A stretch of 37,292 nt of DNA from a virus, in IMG/VR virus record IMGVR_UViG_3300035171_000007, positions 1-37,292 of that record. One strand, 5' to 3'. Of this stretch, positions 18,267 to 24,321 are shown piece by piece (position 1 is the stretch's first letter; each line of letters starts with the position of its first letter). The position numbers and the translations under genes were made by a program. The notes beneath the pieces were generated by a model. That model had not been told where the DNA came from and searched no databases. It was given only the letters and a program-made list of their open reading frames with translations.

Positions 18267-18429
18267 CTAATTCCTCTTTTAGCTCAATATAAAGCTTAGA
18301 AAGTTCGTTATGGCGAGCAAATAGCCCTCTTCGGACATTCTCGCTTCTAGCTTTCACCTCTGCAAGCTCAGCCCTAAGCATATCAAGTTCGCTGGTTTCT
18401 TCAAATAATTTAAGTTGTATCGCTGCCAT
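18214..18429 (-). CDS. Small coiled-coil protein (71 aa)
   Basis: Residues 8-55 (LFEETSELDMLRAELAEVKARSENVRR...LSKLYIELKEELDGLKK) have strong heptad and charged-helix character. The start at 18429 lies 11 bp beyond a hairpin palindrome (18440-18457), one of five such elements before start codons in this genome. Function unknown. Confidence 0.6.
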   Translation of the reverse strand: MAAIQLKLFEETSELDMLRAELAEVKARSENVRRGLFARHNELSKLYIELKEELDGLKKHQIHERVVLSVT

Positions 18430-18439
18430 TTTCTTTCTT

Positions 18440-18457
18440 TGTAAAGCGGTTTTACAT
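18440..18457 (-). promoter_or_regulatory. Pre-start hairpin palindrome, copy 1
   Basis: Read on the minus strand it is ATGTAAAACCGCTTTACA, with TGTAAA and TTTACA arms around a 5-nt centre. It lies inside the leftward operon between two genes, just upstream of the start at 18429. Four further copies lie at 26183, 26477, 26723 and 36015. Confidence 0.65.
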
Positions 18458-18564
18458 CAGACCCGAGGATCTTCCCACGAATTCAATTTTAATGATATCC
18501 CTATCACTATCGCCAGCGTCATGAGCTGCATAGTATAAAATCCAAAGATCATCCATCCCGGCAT
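18457..18564 (-). CDS. Tiny membrane protein (35 aa)
   Basis: The frame is MPGWMIFGFYTMQLMTLAIVIGISLK followed by a short polar tail: a single membrane helix. GGAG lies upstream of the ATG at 18564. A second in-frame ATG at 18552 overlaps the exonuclease stop (ATGA) and could equally be used. Its stop touches the palindrome at 18440-18457. Confidence 0.5.
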   Translation of the reverse strand: MPGWMIFGFYTMQLMTLAIVIGISLKLNSWEDPRV

Positions 18565-19406
18565 GTTATTCTCCATGATTCTGTCGGTTTCTTTCTGTAT
18601 CCATCCAAATCAAGTCCCTGCAAGACGTCGATGGAGGAATAATCCACGGAACCTTTTCGCATATATCTAGTAACCTGGACACCATTACCCCGTACACTTT
18701 TACCCCCAGCTTGATCAATGAGTCTCTGCTTAAGGGCTTCTTCTTCTTTTTCATATTTCTCCCTGAGGGCCTTCATATTTGCATATTCAAAGGCCGTTTG
18801 CTTCCATTCTAACGAATTCATTTCTGTGAAGTCACGGTCTGTTAAGGGAGGAGGATCAAAGTTCTGGAGTCTATTCCAGAATTCAGCCTCTTCGCGGTAA
18901 ATCGTGTCGATATAGTCGTTATTCCTCTCGATCTCAAGCACGATACCAGTAGACCCGTCAAAACAGAAGTAGAAAATACTTTGCAGCCCCGCTACTGCCA
19001 TTTGATGTTGAAGCTGGGCGTTGTAGTGTTCAGGGACTTTGCCGGCCATAGCGAGCTTATAAGTGGCCTCACCTGGCACTTTAATCTCTACCGCTGATTT
19101 ACCATCCTCGCTAACGCCATCCATACTAGCCATCATGTACTTAACCTCAGGATGAAACAAGACCTGCGGAGTCATCTTTATTCCCGTGACCTTCTCGAAT
19201 TCTTCCCTAGCATAGGGCTCCATTTCCTTACCGCGTCTCATCGCTGAATTCTCTACTGTCTTAACCAATCCGAGCTTTTCCTCGAAAAGGTCATAAGGTG
19301 TCTGAAAAGGGGATAATCGTAAGATTGTTCCTGCTTCTGAGGCACCTATATGATTCCGGCGCATTTTCAGCCAGGCTTCCGTGCCCTGTATAAGTTCTTC
19401 TTTCAT
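18549..19406 (-). CDS. YqaJ-family (lambda-exonuclease-like) recombination nuclease
   Basis: The 285-residue protein has the full PD-(D/E)XK signature of the YqaJ family. It shows GASEAG (21-26), RRGKEMEPYARE (57-68), the catalytic Asp96 in MMASMDG, the E-x-K pair Glu107/Lys109 in AVEIKV, and the HYNAQLQHQM helix (127-136). It should degrade one strand of linear DNA 5'-3' to make single-stranded tails for the RecT protein encoded two genes upstream. A helical C-terminal part with EKEEEALKQRL follows. It overlaps its neighbours by 4 bp (19403-19406) and 16 bp (18549-18564). It belongs to the early leftward operon and is typical of phages that replicate through recombination intermediates. Confidence 0.9.
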   Translation of the reverse strand: MKEELIQGTEAWLKMRRNHIGASEAGTILRLSPFQTPYDLFEEKLGLVKTVENSAMRRGKEMEPYAREEFEKVTGIKMTPQVLFHPEVKYMMASMDGVSEDGKSAVEIKVPGEATYKLAMAGKVPEHYNAQLQHQMAVAGLQSIFYFCFDGSTGIVLEIERNNDYIDTIYREEAEFWNRLQNFDPPPLTDRDFTEMNSLEWKQTAFEYANMKALREKYEKEEEALKQRLIDQAGGKSVRGNGVQVTRYMRKGSVDYSSIDVLQGLDLDGYRKKPTESWRITCRDG

Positions 19407-19603
19407 TTTTGCTTCCCTGCTAATTCTATGAATTTAAAATATAAGTCATCAGTGCGCCTTTCTTGCGCTTGAAGTCTTTGTTCCATCCTTGCATCGATCT
19501 TGTCGATCTGTACATGCAGGTATAAAACACCTGCGAGCACAGAACCGACTATGACGAACAAATCGAATATGTGAATCACAACATCCTTTTTGTTATCACT
19601 CAC
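19403..19603 (-). CDS. Small membrane protein between RecT and exonuclease (66 aa)
   Basis: It has an N-terminal membrane segment (VVIHIFDLFVIVGSVLAGVLYL) and a charged helical tail (IDKIDARMEQRLQAQERRTDDLYFKFIELAGKQK). The tail matches that of the protein at 8058-8234, so it is a paralogue located in a different operon. It overlaps RecT by 8 bp and the exonuclease by 4 bp, which implies co-translation with the recombination pair. A membrane-tethering role is speculative. Confidence 0.6.
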   Translation of the reverse strand: MSDNKKDVVIHIFDLFVIVGSVLAGVLYLHVQIDKIDARMEQRLQAQERRTDDLYFKFIELAGKQK

Positions 19604-20375
19604 TTGCCACCTCTTCCTGAGTTTCCTTCTTAAGCTCTTCCTGCATTTCTTCGAGTTTCTTGCTAACTCTCTCGTGCGTCTGATTGTAGAGTCCTAATGG
19701 GATCTTATCATCGACCAGACCGTGCTTATTCAGGAAGTCAATGACCTTGTTCTGATAATCCGCTGGAGTCCGTCCTATCATGTGTAGTAACTCATGAATA
19801 GCTTCTACAGAGGCCATTTCCTCGACGACTTCAGCATCTCCAGTTTTTAAATCCTTTTCCGAATCAACGATTTCATGAATCTCGTCAGGAGTGTAACCCA
19901 TTCCCATGATAATATCTGGATATAACTGGCGGGCTAACATACTCATAGCTCTGTTGTAAATCATGATTTCTTGAATTTTGTCATACATGTTTTTCTTCAA
20001 TCCGGCAGTTTTGGCATCATCAACACTATATCGAATTGTCCATGTATCTCCATTGTCAGCACGTTTCCCATGTAAAATACAGATATCTTTAGTCGATTTA
20101 GAATCTTTTATAATACTATGGCCCTTTCTACGGATCAAAGCTGCCATAAGCTCTGTATACATGCCAACTTTTCCCTGCAAAAAGTAAAAACCTTTGTTAA
20201 GACCAATAAGCGGATCGATACCTAATGCTTTTGACATGCGGATAATCGTAAAAATCCCTTCTTTCGTTAAAGTTTGATAATGTTTAGTGGCCATCAACAT
20301 CTCTGCTGCCTGTCTATCACTTTCAATTTCAGACAGGAAACTGTTGTTCTCTCTAATCGATAATTCTTTGCTCAT
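19596..20375 (-). CDS. recT: RecT-family single-strand annealing protein
   Basis: The 259-residue protein carries the RecT core: SKALGIDPLIGLNKGFYFLQGKVGMYTELMAALIRRKGHS (about residues 48-87) and a TWTIRYSVDDAKTAGL..MIYNRAMSMLARQLYPDI segment. RecT proteins coat single strands and anneal them to complementary DNA, working with an exonuclease; here that is the YqaJ protein at 18549. The C-terminus is acidic and Glu-rich. The gene has a GAGG ribosome binding site. Two hairpins lie in the leader between it and the upstream gene. Confidence 0.9.
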   Translation of the reverse strand: MSKELSIRENNSFLSEIESDRQAAEMLMATKHYQTLTKEGIFTIIRMSKALGIDPLIGLNKGFYFLQGKVGMYTELMAALIRRKGHSIIKDSKSTKDICILHGKRADNGDTWTIRYSVDDAKTAGLKKNMYDKIQEIMIYNRAMSMLARQLYPDIIMGMGYTPDEIHEIVDSEKDLKTGDAEVVEEMASVEAIHELLHMIGRTPADYQNKVIDFLNKHGLVDDKIPLGLYNQTHERVSKKLEEMQEELKKETQEEVASE

Positions 20376-20405
20376 ATTTCCTCAATTATGTTAATTTTAA
20401 GATGT

Positions 20406-20453
20406 CTCTGGTAAGGGACATTTAGTGGTTAGGGGGACTTAAAACGTCCCCCT
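20406..20453 (-). promoter_or_regulatory. Two hairpins in the recT leader
   Basis: AGGGGGAC (20431-20438) and GTCCCCCT (20446-20453) form a perfect 8-bp GC-rich stem with a 7-nt loop. On the minus strand there is no T-run after it, so it is not a full intrinsic terminator for the recT transcript. A weaker imperfect hairpin with ATGTC/GACAT arms lies next to it, closer to recT. Together they may act as processing or stability elements. Confidence 0.5.
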
Positions 20454-20457
20454 GCTT

Positions 20458-20700
20458 TTATACTAAAGCTGCTTGGAACTCTTCCATGAGATCCTGTTCA
20501 TATTGAGTAAATCCCTTCCAGAACATCCATGCTTTAATTTCGGTATCGTCGATTCCAAATTCTTCGAACATGTCGATTGCTTCTGTGCAATCTTCATCCC
20601 ACCACTCGACCCATAAGTCCAAAAAAGAAATGGTCCTTACATATTTTAGATATTTTATCTCCAGCCCTTTGGCTAGTGTCTCAACGTATAATTCAAACAT
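20458..20700 (-). CDS. First gene of the early leftward operon, acidic protein (80 aa)
   Basis: I chose ATG 20700, which has GGGAG at good spacing. A longer frame from 20736 would start inside the operator. The protein is acidic and aromatic (YVRTISFLDLWVEWWDEDCTEAIDMFEEFG, AWMFWKGFTQYEQDLMEEF). It is unrecognised; small acidic early proteins are often host-protein inhibitors or DNA mimics, which is a guess. It is transcribed from the promoter at 20755-20784. Confidence 0.6.
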   Translation of the reverse strand: MFELYVETLAKGLEIKYLKYVRTISFLDLWVEWWDEDCTEAIDMFEEFGIDDTEIKAWMFWKGFTQYEQDLMEEFQAALV

Positions 20701-20727
20701 ACTTTTCTCCCGCGATTTGTTTTTTGC

Positions 20728-20747
20728 TTGACACATTTACTTGTCAA
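20728..20747. promoter_or_regulatory. Operator 1 of the divergent switch, with rightward -35
   Basis: TTGACA-CATTTACT-TGTCAA is a perfect inverted repeat (6-8-6). Its left arm is also a consensus -35 for a rightward promoter (CATAAT at 20752-20757, 18-bp spacer) leading to the Cro-like gene at 20809. Confidence 0.6.
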
Positions 20748-20754
20748 TGTCCAT

Positions 20755-20784
20755 AATATAGCATGTTATGACAAATACTGTCAA
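20755..20784 (-). promoter_or_regulatory. Leftward early promoter
   Basis: On the minus strand, TTGACA (20784-20779) and TATATT (20760-20755) are separated by 18 bp, a near-consensus sigma70 promoter. It drives the leftward operon that starts with the gene at 20700 and includes recT and the exonuclease. Its -35 overlaps operator 2. Confidence 0.65.
20769..20783. promoter_or_regulatory. Operator 2 of the divergent switch
   Basis: TGACA-AATAC-TGTCA is a perfect 5-5-5 inverted repeat with the same half-site as operator 1 (TGACA/TGTCA). It covers the leftward -35 and follows the rightward start region, so one protein could control both promoters. The Cro-like product at 20809 is the natural candidate. 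Confidence 0.6.
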
Positions 20785-20808
20785 CCTCTAAATAAAAAAA
20801 GGATAAAA

Positions 20809-21072
20809 ATGCAACTTAAAGAATACATTAACCGTTATTGCATCATTCCAAGCCAAATGGCTAGAAAGATGAAAGCCTATCCAAATGCCATCTACAGGAT
20901 CATGCACCATGGAACTTTACCAAGTCTACAAATTGCACTGCGTATTGAAGATTTTACAGATGGTAAGGTAACCCCACGCGATATCTACAACGAATGTATC
21001 GAATTAAAAGAAAAGAAGAAAGAGCGCGACAAGAAGCGTCAAGAAAAAAACAGCGCCCAACCCAAGGAATAA
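20809..21072 (+). CDS. Cro/YdaS-like HTH regulator (87 aa)
   Basis: The start is at ATG 20809 behind AAAGGAT; an ATG further upstream at 20728 would be inside the operator. Residues about 13-45 (PSQMARKMKAYPNAIYRIMHHGTLPSLQIALRIEDFTDGKVTPRDIY) fit the Cro/YdaS type of helix-turn-helix ending in the usual G.VTP..L-like element. The C-terminus is very Lys/Glu-rich and probably unstructured. It is the first rightward early gene beside a two-operator divergent region, as Cro is in lambdoid phages. No partner CI-type repressor with a protease domain is encoded. Confidence 0.7.
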   Translation: MQLKEYINRYCIIPSQMARKMKAYPNAIYRIMHHGTLPSLQIALRIEDFTDGKVTPRDIYNECIELKEKKKERDKKRQEKNSAQPKE

Positions 21073-21133
21073 TGGCCGGAAGTCACACTCTTTTAGATAG
21101 ATAAATATTTCTTCTAATACCGCTTTCATAGCT

Positions 21134-21159
21134 AAACGCATATAACACCTGCGTTTTTT
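21134..21159 (+). terminator. Intrinsic terminator after the Cro-like gene (tR1-like)
   Basis: AAACGCA (21134-21140) and TGCGTTT (21150-21156) form a 7-bp stem with a 9-nt loop, followed by T-rich sequence to 21159. It lies about 60 bp after the Cro-like stop and 32 bp before the next gene, the place of tR1 in lambda. Confidence 0.7.
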
Positions 21160-21191
21160 ACTTGTACTAAAATTTTGATTATAGGGATCAT

Positions 21192-21542
21192 ATGAAAAAA
21201 CCACCGAGCGGAAAAGTGCAATTCGGAATTTGCGAACATTGCTATCAACACTTAAGCGCCAAGGGAGACCTTCTCACAGAAACCTTCCTTGACGCCTGTG
21301 TTTATCACATACACACAGGATATGCTATCCCGTACTCTATCCTCGAAGATCGATACCCAATTCACATTGAGTACATCATCAAGCAGCTAGAGATCGAAAA
21401 ATATATCATATCACACGAAACAGAGCAAGGGCTTTATGTAAAACCTCTTCTCTCTGGTAAACAAAACTCATTACCTATCTATTGCGCTAACCGTTTCCTG
21501 GGATGCTCCAAAGTGTTTTCGGAGCATAAAACTAATGAATAA
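21192..21542 (+). CDS. Hypothetical early protein (116 aa)
   Basis: I do not recognise this protein. It has Cys pairs near both ends (FGICEHCYQH and YCANRFLGC). The middle (LLTETFLDACVYHIHTGYAIPYSILEDRYPIHIEYIIKQLEIEKYIISHETEQGLYVKP) looks like a winged-helix arrangement. Its position between the Cro-like gene with its terminator and the replication initiator is the cII position of lambdoid phages, so an early regulator is plausible. AGGGA is close upstream of the ATG at 21192, directly after the terminator. Confidence 0.55.
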   Translation: MKKPPSGKVQFGICEHCYQHLSAKGDLLTETFLDACVYHIHTGYAIPYSILEDRYPIHIEYIIKQLEIEKYIISHETEQGLYVKPLLSGKQNSLPIYCANRFLGCSKVFSEHKTNE

Positions 21543-21545
21543 AAT

Positions 21546-21645
21546 GTTGCGCTATGCTACAAATGAGAAAAGCCCGAACGAATCGGGCTTTAATTAGCTT
21601 CGTTAAAAGCTATGATGTTGACTGGTACCTTCATCATAGCGCAAC
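21546..21645 (+). promoter_or_regulatory. Nested inverted-repeat element with hairpin terminator
   Basis: GTTGCGCTATG (21546-21556) pairs perfectly with CATAGCGCAAC (21635-21645), enclosing about 78 nt. Inside are a hairpin AAAGCCCG/CGGGCTTT (21569-21576 with 21584-21591, followed by TAATT) and a 9-bp pair GCTATGATG/CATCATAGC (21609-21617 with 21632-21640). The last pair uses bases also needed for the outer stem, so the two folds exclude each other. It sits in the gap before the replication gene. It could be an RNA switch with a weak terminator, or a structured part of the origin. Confidence 0.6.
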
Positions 21646-21672
21646 CCTTAATTACCATCAAGGAGTTTCGTT

Positions 21673-22551
21673 ATGTCAGATCATGAATTTCATAAACCAG
21701 CACACAAAGGCTATTGGATTCCTGTCGAATTAGATCGTTTTGGATTGTCAAATATTGAAAAGCTTTTGCTATCAATTATTGACAGTTTAGATGACCCAGA
21801 AAAACACTGCTATGCCAGTAATGGTTATTTATCCGAACAGATGGGACTTAGTATTTCAAGAATTTCCTTTTATCTTACAAAATTCAAAAAAATGAATCTT
21901 ATCGAGGAAGTTTCATTTTCTGGACGACAAAGAATAATTAGAGTTTGTAAAGAAAACTGGTACGTTAAAGAATTAAAAAATTCAAAAAAAGAATCGTACG
22001 TGAAAACAAGAAGGCAGACTACGTGTTTACAAGAAGGCAGACTACGTGAAAACACGCACCATATAGTAAAGTGTATAGAAAAGTTAGATCAACAACCCCA
22101 AACCCCTTCGCTCGTTGTCGTCGATTTTTATTCTTGTATTTCTCAACTAGATCTTCCTAATTCGGACAAGCAATCCCTAATGAAATTTGATGAGGATCGT
22201 GTTAGCCATGCCGTTGAATGGGCAACTCATAAAAAGACCAAAATTACGAAAACCCTCATTCAAGCCTTGATTTGGCATTGCAAGCAAGAGAATCCTCCGG
22301 CAATTCCGCTTGATGAAGACAAATTCACAAAAGCTAACGTTCCTGTAGAGGAGCATAAGTCTGCCGCACAAAAGTTACAAGATATGTTCAAAGTCGAACC
22401 TTCTTACCCGAATCGCTATATTTCTGCCACGGATTCAAGTATCACCTTCAAAGACAAAATCCGTGACATTTACCAAACAATTCCCTATGCTGATAGAGAA
22501 TTTTGGCCAAAATTCAAACACATGAAACAACTTTTTAATCTCAAAACTTAG
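21673..22551 (+). CDS. Replication initiator-like protein with HTH_36-type domain (292 aa)
   Basis: Residues about 15-95 (WIPVELDRFGLSNIEKLLLSIIDSLDDPEKHCYASNGYLSEQMGLSISRISFYLTKFKKMNLIEEVSF) form a winged helix of the HTH_36 kind used by many phage and plasmid replication proteins. The C-terminal half (DRVSHAVEWATHKKTKITKTLIQALIWHCKQ) is helical and could contact host replication proteins. No helicase or primase motif is seen, so it would recruit host enzymes. The gene contains 23-bp direct repeats at its centre, as lambda O does. AAGGAG lies upstream of the ATG. Confidence 0.7.
   Translation: MSDHEFHKPAHKGYWIPVELDRFGLSNIEKLLLSIIDSLDDPEKHCYASNGYLSEQMGLSISRISFYLTKFKKMNLIEEVSFSGRQRIIRVCKENWYVKELKNSKKESYVKTRRQTTCLQEGRLRENTHHIVKCIEKLDQQPQTPSLVVVDFYSCISQLDLPNSDKQSLMKFDEDRVSHAVEWATHKKTKITKTLIQALIWHCKQENPPAIPLDEDKFTKANVPVEEHKSAAQKLQDMFKVEPSYPNRYISATDSSITFKDKIRDIYQTIPYADREFWPKFKHMKQLFNLKT
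21997..22054 (+). repeat. Iterons: tandem 23-bp repeats, candidate replication origin
   Basis: Two consecutive 23-bp units (21997-22019 and 22020-22042) both begin TACGTG and end ACAAGAAGGCAGAC, differing only at three of the four bases after TACGTG. A third partial unit (TACGTGAAAACA) follows at 22043-22054, and a degenerate start TACGTTAAA lies upstream at 21961. The stretch just before (about 21966-21990) is A-rich and would open easily. Because 23 is not a multiple of 3, the repeat is not explained by repeated protein sequence. Confidence 0.7.
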
Positions 22552-22559
22552 GAGTATTT

Positions 22560-22859
22560 ATGAATCTTTTAGAATTTATCGAATTCACAAGTCGTTTGAA
22601 AAACGCAATGATCATAGCTATTAGGAAAAATCTTGAAAATCAATTCGGTTTAAGTAATGAAACAGCTAATGAATTGATAAACATTATGAAAACAAAAGAA
22701 AACGTTGAGACGATTAATCTTTTTTTGCGCATGTTGTGGAATTCAGGTGAATGTGATAGATATGGTCTTGAAGAAATTTTTTTAAAAAATATCACTGAAG
22801 ACGATTTTGGTGTTTTATCAAAATATGTCGAAAATTTAAAAGAAGCACATGAGATGTAA
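22560..22859 (+). CDS. Hypothetical protein (99 aa)
   Basis: The protein is helical and soluble-looking, with FGLSNETANELINIMKTKENVETINLFLRML. It starts 8 bp after the initiator gene behind GGAGTA, and its stop overlaps the RusA-like start (TAATG). By position it could assist replication or loading, but no motif supports that. Confidence 0.5.
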   Translation: MNLLEFIEFTSRLKNAMIIAIRKNLENQFGLSNETANELINIMKTKENVETINLFLRMLWNSGECDRYGLEEIFLKNITEDDFGVLSKYVENLKEAHEM

Positions 22860-23284
22860 TGATTGAGATAAGCCTGCCGATTCGCTTACAGAGTCCGAAT
22901 GTCAAGGAACATTGGACAAAGACGCATAAACGCAATAAGCGCTTCGCGCAGGTTATCGGTTTTATGCTTAGGACGAACGGAGACCTAGTTAGAATCGCAC
23001 AAAGTCTGAAGGTCGGTGCTTGGCCTTGGTATGGTAGAAAAAAGCCGACAGAGGGCTTTAAAATCAAAATCACTTTTATAAAGTTAGGTCGTGCCTTTGA
23101 CTTCGATAATTATGTTTATTCGGCAAAAAGTCTAAGAGATGCGACATGCGCCTTCTTCTTTCCAGATTTAGCACCCGGTCAAGCCGACTGCCAAAAATGC
23201 TTCGATATCCACTATTTGCAAGAAAAAGGCGGCTCTGGTATCAAAATCCTTTTGGAATTTAGTATCAATGATAAGGAAATCTAA
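22859..23284 (+). CDS. rusA: RusA-like Holliday junction resolvase (141 aa)
   Basis: The protein has RusA size and order. An N-terminal beta strand (IEISLPIRLQSPN) is followed by a basic stretch (KTHKRNKRF), and then the acidic core RAFDFDNYVYSAKSLRD with Asp81, Asp83, Lys90 and Asp94. A further Asp is in PDLAPGQAD. RusA enzymes use such a cluster of Asp residues to cut four-way junctions. Next to a RecT/exonuclease pair it would resolve recombination intermediates before packaging. The spacing of the acidic residues is close to, but not identical with, textbook RusA. Confidence 0.65.
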   Translation: MIEISLPIRLQSPNVKEHWTKTHKRNKRFAQVIGFMLRTNGDLVRIAQSLKVGAWPWYGRKKPTEGFKIKITFIKLGRAFDFDNYVYSAKSLRDATCAFFFPDLAPGQADCQKCFDIHYLQEKGGSGIKILLEFSINDKEI

Positions 23285-23323
23285 GGACTTATACCCACTT
23301 ATAGCGAGTTTTTACTATAACTT

Positions 23324-23515
23324 ATGATCGTTTTTTACCTTTGCGTTCAAGAATCTCCTGAAGATCTAGTCAATATCATTGACACTTTTGATTCCCTCGA
23401 TTCCGCAATCGAAGCTATGGACTTACTTTCCGAGCATTGCCCAACTTATCACTTTTGGATAGGCCAAGTCCCTTCACGTCTTCAACGCCTCGAAGCTGAA
23501 CCTATCCTGTATTAA
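23324..23515 (+). CDS. Hypothetical protein (63 aa)
   Basis: This is a short acidic protein (MIVFYLCVQESPEDLVNIIDTFDSLDSAIEAMDLLSEHCP) with an alpha/beta look. No clear ribosome binding site is visible before ATG 23324. Its end overlaps the convergent gene at 23512. No function recognised. Confidence 0.45.
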   Translation: MIVFYLCVQESPEDLVNIIDTFDSLDSAIEAMDLLSEHCPTYHFWIGQVPSRLQRLEAEPILY

Positions 23516-23733
23516 AGCGTGTCAATTTCGTATTCTGTCCAGTCTGCCACGTCGGTTCCATCCGCTATGTCTTCTTCCGAATATAATTTAGACCAGTAGA
23601 CCCAATATGTATATCCTTCTTTACAATTGGCAGTAGTTGAGTAGAATCTAACCCCTTCCCAAATATCTTTAAATGGCTGTCCAACCAAAGTTAAAGTTCG
23701 GCCTTTATAGAAAACCTCATCGCCTTTATTCAT
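23512..23733 (-). CDS. Leftward single gene, small SH3-like protein (73 aa)
   Basis: The start is at ATG 23733 with AAGGAGAAAT in front; a longer frame to 23820 would include the promoter. The opening MNKGDEVFYKGRTLTLVGQPFKD and later YTYWVYWSKL resemble small beta-barrel proteins, with an acidic tail (DGTDVADWTEYEIDTL). It is transcribed from its own strong promoter against the direction of its neighbours, a moron-like arrangement. Function unknown. Confidence 0.6.
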   Translation of the reverse strand: MNKGDEVFYKGRTLTLVGQPFKDIWEGVRFYSTTANCKEGYTYWVYWSKLYSEEDIADGTDVADWTEYEIDTL

Positions 23734-23756
23734 ATTTCTCCTTAGATTATATCCAT

Positions 23757-23786
23757 ATATTACCCTACCATGATCATTTCTGTCAA
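23757..23786 (-). promoter_or_regulatory. Leftward promoter
   Basis: On the minus strand, TTGACA (23786-23781) and TAATAT (23762-23757) are separated by 18 bp. The predicted start is about 17 nt before the ATG at 23733. Confidence 0.65.
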
Positions 23787-23871
23787 TATATAATCTTTTC
23801 TTTTCTTTCCACTTGCTCATTCATAGCCTCCATTGATATAAAAAGTCTAAATACACAACCCAGAGGTCACT

Positions 23872-24321
23872 TTGGCTCGTAAACGCATTCCCTTAGAACA
23901 GAAATTAACAGCTAAAGGTAAAATTAACGGTCGTCCCCTTGAATGGACTGACGAGTTAATCGAAATAGAAGCCGAAGAATTACAGTCATGGGCTATTTTA
24001 GAAAATTCTATTATGTTAACTAAGTTTTGTGCAAATAGATGCCTTTTTGAAGAAGATATATCAAATTTTGCTGCTAATAATTCAAAGTTTGATAAAGCTT
24101 TAAAATATGCTAAGATGCAAATTGCAGCTAGACGTGAAGAAATGACTAATAAAGAACAAATGAATTATGGCGTCTATCAACGCTATCAAGCCATGTATGA
24201 TCCTTTCATCCATAAACACGAACGCGCAGAGAAAGCCTACGAAGCTGAGTTAAAACGTCAGATCGTTGCTGGAGTCGGCGGAAACGTCACCCTTAATATC
24301 ACTGACTATGGCAAGTCATGA
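23872..24321 (+). CDS. terS: Small terminase subunit-like protein (149 aa, TTG start)
   Basis: It starts with TTG at 23872 behind AGAGGT. The N-terminus is basic (ARKRIPLEQKLTAKGKINGRPLEWT). The centre is a helix-turn-helix-like region (TKFCANRCLFEEDISNFAANNSKFDKALKYAKMQIAARREEM), and the C-terminus is beta-rich (VTLNITDYGKS). It overlaps the large terminase start by 4 bp. Small terminases bind the packaging start site and load the large subunit. The call rests on size, layout and adjacency. Confidence 0.75.
   Translation: MARKRIPLEQKLTAKGKINGRPLEWTDELIEIEAEELQSWAILENSIMLTKFCANRCLFEEDISNFAANNSKFDKALKYAKMQIAARREEMTNKEQMNYGVYQRYQAMYDPFIHKHERAEKAYEAELKRQIVAGVGGNVTLNITDYGKS

Noticed and set aside
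21004-21141. Hydrophobic minus-strand frame with a possible AGGTG ribosome binding site
   Set aside because: Its membrane-like stretch is the antisense of the Lys/Glu-rich tail of the Cro-like gene, and it conflicts with the terminator at 21134-21159.
21997-22054. Short CRISPR array
   Set aside because: Repeats are directly adjacent without spacers, inside a coding gene, and no cas genes are present.
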